A stretch of DNA of 43,342 nucleotides from positions 1-43,342 of the forward strand of contig CAJUKT010000041.1 of NCBI GenBank assembly GCA_910587255.1. The letters are read 5' to 3'. The DNA is from an uncultured Oscillospiraceae bacterium (lineage in GTDB: Bacteria; Bacillota; Clostridia; Oscillospirales; Oscillospiraceae). The notes beneath the pieces were generated by a model. That model was not told where the DNA came from. It did not search any database and saw only the letters and a list, made by a program, of their open reading frames with translations. The translations under genes and the position numbers were made by a program. Shown in pieces: positions 38,997-43,342 of this stretch (position 1 is the stretch's first letter; the number at the start of each line of letters is the position of its first letter).

Positions 38997-39263
38997 TTAC
39001 TTTCTGATCCCCAGCTTGGCAATGATGGCGCGGTAGCGCTCAATGTCCTTCTTGGCCAGGTAGTCCAGCAGCTTGCGGCGCTTACCGATCATCTTGTACA
39101 GGCCGCGGCGGCTGTGGTTGTCGTGGATGTGCACCCGCAGGTGCTCGGTGAGCTCCTGGATGCGGGCGGTGAGAATGGCGATCTGCACCTCGGGGGAGCC
39201 GGTGTCGGTCTCGTGGGTGCGGTTGGCCTCGATGACGGAGGTCTTCTGGTCCTTGCGGATCAT
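38997..39263 (-). CDS. rpsO: Ribosomal protein S15
   Basis: An 88-residue small-subunit protein binding 16S rRNA early in assembly. The sequence is typical: TGSPEVQIAILTARI, LTEHLRVHIHDNHSRRGLY and KRRKLLDYLAKKDIERY. The frame is open upstream to 39392, but the ATG at 39263 follows GGAAAGGTGG and gives the exact family length. The ~130-nt leader contains a CCGCG/CGCGG hairpin. S15 often represses its own mRNA through leader structure, but no known motif is identified here. Followed by pnp. Confidence 0.97.
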   Translation of the reverse strand: MIRKDQKTSVIEANRTHETDTGSPEVQIAILTARIQELTEHLRVHIHDNHSRRGLYKMIGKRRKLLDYLAKKDIERYRAIIAKLGIRK

Positions 39264-39392
39264 GGGAAATTCCACCTTTCCTGTTTTTTTGCCCTTCCGC
39301 TGGGTGATGGGCGGGCAGAAGCCCCGCGTGAAACGCGGCGTTGTCCCAAAACTAAGCCGGCGGGCGCGCCTCCTGGGGAGACGTTCTGGCAA

Positions 39393-39421
39393 AGCATATC
39401 ATAGTTTGGCCGTTTTGTAAA
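39393..39421 (-). promoter_or_regulatory. Promoter of rpsO-pnp
   Basis: On the minus strand TTTACA, 17 bp, TATGCT in an AT-rich stretch. Confidence 0.8.
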
Positions 39422-39492
39422 GAATAATTTCCAACAGAGCGAAATTTCAGCCAGAATTTCCGCTTTAGAAGGGGGGATAGCGGAAAAACTGT

Positions 39493-39522
39493 GCATATTT
39501 TCAGCGCGGGGCAGAAATACTG
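39493..39522 (+). promoter_or_regulatory. Candidate sigma-G (forespore) promoter for the ger operon
   Basis: GCATA, 18 bp, AATACTG. This fits the sigma-G pattern GHATR-N18-CATWHTA fully at -35 and 5/7 at -10 with exact spacing. Ger operons are forespore-expressed under sigma-G, and no sigma-A promoter is seen. It lies just left of array III, which would then be transcribed as a ~415-nt leader. Confidence 0.5.
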
Positions 39523-39529
39523 TGGAAAA

Positions 39530-39937
39530 GAAGCGCGAGCTTAGCCGCGCAGGGGAGCTTGGAGCGGAGCGAGGGCGGGCGCAGGGGCGCACAGCGCCCG
39601 GGAGGCCAGCCCGAGACGGAGCGAAAGCGGCCCGGGAGCGCGGCCAAAGCGAGCGTGACAGCAAAGAAGCGCGAGCTTAGCCGCGCAGGGGAGCTTGGAG
39701 CGGAGCGAGGGCGGACGCAGGGGCGCACGTCGCCCGAGAGACCAGCCCGAGACGGAGCGAAAGCGACCCGGGAGCGCGGCCAAAGCGAGCGTGACAGCAA
39801 AGAAGCGCGAGCTTAGCCGCGCAGGGGAGCTTGGAGCGGAGCGAGGGCGGGCGCAGGGGCGCACAGCGCCCGGGAGGCCAGCCCGAGACGGAGCGAAAGC
39901 GGCCCGGGAGCGCGGCCAATCAAAGCGTGACAAGGAG
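39530..39937 (+). repeat. Tandem array III, three 136-bp units
   Basis: GAAGCGCGAGCTTAGCCGCG begins units at 39530, 39666 and 39802, an exact 136-bp period. The units are nearly identical, with a few changes (CAGCGCCC versus GTCGCCC). Each ends in GCGCGGCCAA and GCGTGACA. The last unit runs directly into the gerA ribosome site AAGGAGG. Many 6-10 bp inverted repeats (GGGCGC/GCGCCC) lie inside the unit. Apparent open frames in several phases are not called as genes. Confidence 0.92.
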
Positions 39938-39945
39938 GCGGAAGC

Positions 39946-41466
39946 ATGGGGATTTTCGGTATGAAAAAGCGCACGCCGCCCCCGCACCCGCGCAGGGAGC
40001 CCAGGTTTGAATGCCCGCTGACGGCGGACGGCATCGCCGGAGTGTTTGAACGATGCGCCGATTTCAACCGGCGCACCCTCTACCTGAATAACGATCCCGC
40101 CCGGCAGGTGGAGATGCTGTTCATCGCCGGACAGGTGCGCAACGAACGGGCCTGCGACTACGTGCTGCGCCCGCTCACCCAGAATGAGGCGCTGCGGGCG
40201 GCCCCCGACATGGACGCGGCCTTTGACCTGATGCTCAAGGGAGGGCTGTACTCCCTGGTGGTTCAGAGCAGGGACACGGCGGACCAGGTGGTCTTCGACC
40301 TGATCGACGGCTCGGTGGCCCTGTTCTTCCCCGGGAAAAAGCAGGTGCTCACCCTGTCGGCGGGGACGGAGGAAAAGCGCTCCGTCTCCAGCCCCGAGAA
40401 CGAGCCGGACGTGAAGGGGGCCCGGGACTCCTTTGTGGAGAGCCTGCGCACCAACACGTCGCTGGTGCGCAGGCGCTTCAGGGCCCCGGAGCTGAAAATT
40501 GAGGAGCAGATCGTGGGGCGGCAGTCGGTGACGCCGGTGGACGTACTATATATAGAAGGGATCGCCGACCCCGGGCTGGCCGCCCGGGTGAAGGCCAGGC
40601 TGGAGCAGATCGACATCGACGCGCTGCTCATGACGGGGAGCCTGGAACAGTATGTCACCGACGAGAGCCGCACCGCCTTCCCCCTCACGGCCTATACCGA
40701 GAGGCCGGACCGTTTCTGCACCGGGCTGGCGGAGGGCCGGGTGGGGGTCATCGTGGACGGCATCCCCATGGGATGGCTGTTCCCCGCCACCCTGGACAGC
40801 TTCTTCCGCACCGGCCAGGACCGGAGCACCAGCTGGGCGGTGGCCGGGGCGCTGTCCGTACTGCGGTATGTGTGTATGCTCATCACCCTGTTCCTGCCCG
40901 GGCTGTACGCGGCGGCGGTGCTCTTCGACCCGGAGCTGATCCCGGTGAAGCTCTCCCTGTCCATCATCGCCGCCAAGGCGGACGTGCCGTTTTCCACGCT
41001 GACGGAGATATTGGTGATGCTGCTGGCCTTTGAGGTGCTCCAGGAGGCGGGGCTGCGCCTGCCCTCCTCCATCGGGCAGACGGTGTCCATCCTGGGCGGG
41101 CTGGTGGTGGGCTCGGCGGCGGTGGAGGCCAAGCTGGTATCCCCTGCGGTGCTGGTGGTGGTGGCCATCGCGGGCATCGCCGGGTACACCGCCCCCAGCC
41201 AGGACTTTGCCGGGGCGCTGCGCCTGTGGCGGTTCCTCATCACCGTGGCCGGGGGCGTGATGGGGCTGACCGGGCTGGTGCTGGCCGGGGTGGCGCTGGT
41301 ATACCGGCTGGCCCAGCTGTCCACCTTCGGGGTGGCCTACCTCACCCCCTTCGCCTCCAACGCGGGAAAGCAGAGGGAGGGGCATGTGGTGCTGCGGGAG
41401 CCGCTGCCCGATGTGAAAACCAGGCCGGACTATCTGAACACGCAGAACAGGAGGAACCAGGGGTGA
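39946..41466 (+). CDS. Spore germination receptor subunit A (GerA family)
   Basis: A 506-residue A subunit of a nutrient germinant receptor in the inner spore membrane. The N-terminal ~270 residues form the soluble domain (FIAGQVRNERACDYVLRPL, ELKIEEQIVGRQSVTPVDVLY, VGVIVDGIPMGWLFP). The C-terminal half has four to six hydrophobic segments beginning AVAGALSVLRYVCMLITLF, with KADVPFSTLTEILVMLLAFE in place of the usual EIPFP-type loop. Full family length (480-520). ATG at 39946 after AAGGAGG. Its stop overlaps the next start (GTGA). It is the head of a three-gene ger operon. Confidence 0.93.
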   Translation: MGIFGMKKRTPPPHPRREPRFECPLTADGIAGVFERCADFNRRTLYLNNDPARQVEMLFIAGQVRNERACDYVLRPLTQNEALRAAPDMDAAFDLMLKGGLYSLVVQSRDTADQVVFDLIDGSVALFFPGKKQVLTLSAGTEEKRSVSSPENEPDVKGARDSFVESLRTNTSLVRRRFRAPELKIEEQIVGRQSVTPVDVLYIEGIADPGLAARVKARLEQIDIDALLMTGSLEQYVTDESRTAFPLTAYTERPDRFCTGLAEGRVGVIVDGIPMGWLFPATLDSFFRTGQDRSTSWAVAGALSVLRYVCMLITLFLPGLYAAAVLFDPELIPVKLSLSIIAAKADVPFSTLTEILVMLLAFEVLQEAGLRLPSSIGQTVSILGGLVVGSAAVEAKLVSPAVLVVVAIAGIAGYTAPSQDFAGALRLWRFLITVAGGVMGLTGLVLAGVALVYRLAQLSTFGVAYLTPFASNAGKQREGHVVLREPLPDVKTRPDYLNTQNRRNQG

Positions 41467-42020
41467 GAAAATGGCTGCTGCTGTGCATCGCGCTGGCGGT
41501 GCTGCTGGCGGGGTGGCGGCCCGCCGCCAAGGAGCCGGAGGGGCTGGCCCTGGTGCGGGTGCTGGGGGTGGACGGGCCGGGGCCGGTGCGGCTGAGCGCG
41601 GTATGCGGCGGAGAGGACCAGGGAGACCAGAGCCGGGGGAGCTGCGCCGGGGCGGACTTCGACCAGGCGCTGGCCGGCCTGCCCTGGGCCGGGGAGGAGG
41701 AGCTGTCCCTCACCAGCGTCTCCTATATTATAGTAGGGCGGGACGTGGAGCTGCGGGAGGTGCTGCGGTGCGTGCTGCGCAACAGGGAGCTGGGGGCCTC
41801 CGCCACCGTATGGCTGGCGGAGGAGGGGGCGGCAGAACTGCTGGCGGGGTGCGCCGACCCGGCATCGGGGCTGGACCTGCTGGCCCGCCGGGGCTGCGGC
41901 GCCCCCACGGCGGTGGAGGCGCTGGCCAGGCTGGAGCGGGGGGAGGAGCTGACCCTGCCCCTGCTGGCCGGGGAGGGGCCGGCCCTCATCGACTGGGAAG
42001 AATGGAGGTTAACCCCATGA
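41463..42020 (+). CDS. Half-length GerC-like subunit without lipobox cysteine
   Basis: A 185-residue protein with an N-terminal hydrophobic stretch (MRKWLLLCIALAVLLAGW). The pattern that follows is as in the first domain of Ger(x)C proteins: GLALVRVLGVDG, DFDQALAGLPWAG, SVSYIIVGRDVELREVLRCV, RNRELGASATVWLAEEGAAELL. Ordinary GerC proteins are ~370-400 residues and have LxGC with a lipidated cysteine. Here the position reads LLAGW and the C-terminal domain is missing. The gene is intact, with AGGAGG 7 nt before its GTG and 4-bp overlaps on both sides, so it does not look like a decayed gene. The GerC assignment rests on position and pattern. Confidence 0.7.
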   Translation: MRKWLLLCIALAVLLAGWRPAAKEPEGLALVRVLGVDGPGPVRLSAVCGGEDQGDQSRGSCAGADFDQALAGLPWAGEEELSLTSVSYIIVGRDVELREVLRCVLRNRELGASATVWLAEEGAAELLAGCADPASGLDLLARRGCGAPTAVEALARLERGEELTLPLLAGEGPALIDWEEWRLTP

Positions 42021-42943
42021 AAAGCAAAAAGCTGTCCGCCCGGCAGCTGGCGGTGGCGGTGATGGTGGGCGGGCTGTCCGCCGGGGCCGCCGCAGCGGGA
42101 CGCAGCGACTGGCGGTGGCTGCTGGCTGCGGCGGCGCTGGGAACGGCGGCGGGCTGGCTGCTGCTGCGCCGGATGGGGGGACGGCCGCTCCACCCCGTAT
42201 TGCGGGCGCTGTACGGCGGCTGGGCGGTGGTGCTGATGGCACAGGCGCTGGGACGCTCGGCGGGGCGGCTGCAGCCGGCGGAAGGACAGGGGAGCGCGGT
42301 GTGGCTGATCCTGCTGCTGGCCGCGCCCCTGGTGTGGATGGGATGGGAGGGGGACGGGGCCTTCTTCCGGGCGGTTGAGGTGTTCTGGCTGGGGACGGCG
42401 GCGGCAGCGGCGGCCATTCTGCTGCTGGGCCTGCCCCGGGTGTACTGGGCATGGACCCTGGAGCCGGGGGGGAGCTGGAGCGGTTCGCTGCTGGCGGGGA
42501 TGCTGCCCCTGTCGGCGGGGCTGTACGCACTGCCCCATTTATATAAGGTGGAGAAAGGGGAGGACGGGCCGCGCCGGGGGGTTATCTGGCTGGGGGCGCT
42601 GGGCGCGGTGTGCGCGGCGCTGGGCCTGCTGACGGCGGGACTGCTCAGCCCGGCGGTGGCGGCACAGCTGGACGGGCCGTTTTTCACGGCGGCGGGGCTG
42701 CTGGGAGACAGCGCCCGGCTGGAAGGGCTGGTGTCCGCCCTGTGGCTGCTGCCCGATCTGACCTGGGTGGGGCTGCTGGCCCGGTCGTGGGGGGAGAAGC
42801 GCCTGCCCGCGCTGGCAGTCCTGGCGGCGGCGGGGCTGGCCGTCACCGGGGCGGCGGAGGCCCTGCCGTCGGATTTGACCGGCGCGGCATGCCTGGCGTT
42901 GGCGGCGCTGACGGCGGCCCTTCCGCCGGGACAGAAGAAATAG
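42017..42943 (+). CDS. Short GerB-like membrane subunit
   Basis: A 308-residue, very hydrophobic protein with about ten predicted segments. It begins KLSARQLAVAVMVGGLSAG, matching the ISxxQ-type opening of GerB (APC-superfamily) germinant permeases. It is ~50 residues shorter than the usual ~360 and very rich in A, L and G. ATG at 42017 after GGAGG, 4-bp overlap with the gene before. Position as third gene of a gerA-gerC-gerB set supports the role of germinant-binding B subunit. No clear terminator follows; next come rRNA-type promoters. Confidence 0.72.
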   Translation: MKSKKLSARQLAVAVMVGGLSAGAAAAGRSDWRWLLAAAALGTAAGWLLLRRMGGRPLHPVLRALYGGWAVVLMAQALGRSAGRLQPAEGQGSAVWLILLLAAPLVWMGWEGDGAFFRAVEVFWLGTAAAAAAILLLGLPRVYWAWTLEPGGSWSGSLLAGMLPLSAGLYALPHLYKVEKGEDGPRRGVIWLGALGAVCAALGLLTAGLLSPAVAAQLDGPFFTAAGLLGDSARLEGLVSALWLLPDLTWVGLLARSWGEKRLPALAVLAAAGLAVTGAAEALPSDLTGAACLALAALTAALPPGQKK

Positions 42944-43024
42944 TGGCCGAGAGGGAGAAAGAACGCTATATTTTGTGGTGAAAAAGGCGCCGGAAAAAAA
43001 GATGGAAAAAAGCGAAATTAGGTG

Positions 43025-43053
43025 TTGACAAAGGCGCTAAGGTTTGGTATATT
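43025..43053 (+). promoter_or_regulatory. Strong promoter P1, rRNA-type
   Basis: TTGACA, 17 bp, TATATT. Upstream A-tracts (A7 and A6 about 12 bp apart at ~42990-43010) resemble an UP element. The gap 42944-43024 holds no gene. Confidence 0.85.
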
Positions 43054-43128
43054 AACTGAGCGCCAACCGAGAGGGGCCCGCGAGAGCGGGGGCTGAGGAA
43101 AAAAGTTTCGAGGGATCGAAAAAAGTAC

Positions 43129-43157
43129 TTGACAAAGCTCGGGCGGTGTGATAGAAT
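43129..43157 (+). promoter_or_regulatory. Strong promoter P2, rRNA-type
   Basis: TTGACA, 17 bp, TAGAAT, 104 bp after P1, preceded by A6 tracts. Tandem near-consensus promoters of this kind usually drive stable RNA operons. Confidence 0.88.
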
Positions 43158-43342
43158 AACGGAGTTCCGCATGACGAGGTTCCTGAGAGGGACTGAGGCG
43201 GGCGGGGCGAAGGGATTGCACCTTGTAAATTAAACAACGAAAGAACACGAAGCACCAGAAGGACTAAGAGAGTCCTTCAGGAAACTGTCGTAAGATAGTG
43301 AAATGAAGGGTCTCATCAATTCTATTTTGAAGCTAGATTGGC
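43158..43342 (+). other. Probable leader of an rRNA operon (16S outside the window)
   Basis: No gene. Contains CACCTTGTAAATTAAACAAC, which resembles the antitermination/processing leader found before clostridial 16S genes, a perfect hairpin GAAGGACT/AGTCCTTC (43258-43278) and a weaker one near 43284-43299. The conserved 16S start (AGAGTTTGATC) is not reached. A tRNA or other stable RNA operon is the alternative. Confidence 0.55.

Noticed and set aside
39320..39340. A fifth parS site in CGCGTGAAACGCGG
   Set aside because: It lacks the TTTCAC half of the palindrome; it is part of a small CCGCG/CGCGG hairpin in the rpsO leader.
39530..39937. CRISPR array
   Set aside because: The units are directly adjacent, 136 bp long and almost identical throughout, without variable spacers, and no cas genes are present.
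41463..42943. Decayed (pseudogene) gerC and gerB
   Set aside because: Both frames are intact, have good ribosome sites and 4-bp translational overlaps, which argues for working, compact genes.
43158..43342. Start of the 16S rRNA gene inside the window
   Set aside because: The last bases superficially resemble the 16S beginning, but the conserved AGAGTTTGATC is absent, so only a leader is called.

Overview
The window looks like chromosomal DNA of a GC-rich, spore-forming, butyrate-producing Clostridia member, probably of the Oscillospiraceae (Flavonifractor / Intestinimonas / Lawsonibacter type). The reasons are Shine-Dalgarno-led genes with ATG, GTG and TTG starts, a thiolase plus butyryl-CoA:acetate-type CoA-transferase pair, an NfnAB-type bifurcating transhydrogenase, a gerA-type spore germination operon, a WalR-type box and clostridial housekeeping neighbourhoods (prs-pth-mfd-prsA, rpsO-pnp). 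The organism name is inference; the gene content is read from the sequence. I see no phage, insertion sequence with a transposase, CRISPR array or tRNA.

Layout. 1-5.4 kb: a tandem repeat array, a YitT membrane protein, xpt, tadA, an ECF sigma factor with a probable anti-sigma partner, and an AraC/GyrI-type regulator. Four parS-like ParB sites lie within 5.3 kb here. 5.4-11 kb: the CoA-transferase and thiolase genes, then a P-type Ca/Mn ATPase behind a yybP-ykoY (Mn2+) riboswitch. 11-18.2 kb: prs, pth, mfd and a PrsA-like foldase lipoprotein, all leftward, with repeat elements between the genes. 18.3-22.9 kb: two HD hydrolases flanking a GntR(YtrA)-ABC ATPase-permease operon with its own operator. 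23-25.4 kb: a lipoprotein gene and a TPP-riboswitch-controlled thiT-HAD phosphatase operon. 25.6-28.2 kb: a membrane-anchored LysM-G5-M23 peptidase behind a WalR-like box, and a small membrane protein. 28.4-30.8 kb: nfnAB. 30.8-36.3 kb: a rightward run of an unknown membrane protein, GNAT, TmrB-like ATPase, HAD-Sel1 fusion, lspA, rluD-type synthase, small zinc-ribbon protein and ldh. 36.4-39.4 kb: rpsO-pnp, leftward. 39.5-42.9 kb: a compact gerA-gerC-gerB operon. 43.0 kb to the end: two strong tandem promoters and a leader that probably belongs to an rRNA operon just outside the window.

How it fits together. Thiolase and CoA-transferase are the first and last steps of butyrate formation, NfnAB balances NADPH/NADH/ferredoxin, and ldh gives an alternative sink for pyruvate. 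Metal and vitamin supply are controlled by RNA switches. The parS cluster at one end and the rRNA-type promoters at the other suggest an origin-proximal position.

Most unusual is a dispersed family of about 132-136 bp GC-rich repeats (five loci, three of them tandem arrays) together with a second, palindromic 160-bp MITE-like family. Both sit in intergenic gaps inside otherwise conserved operons.
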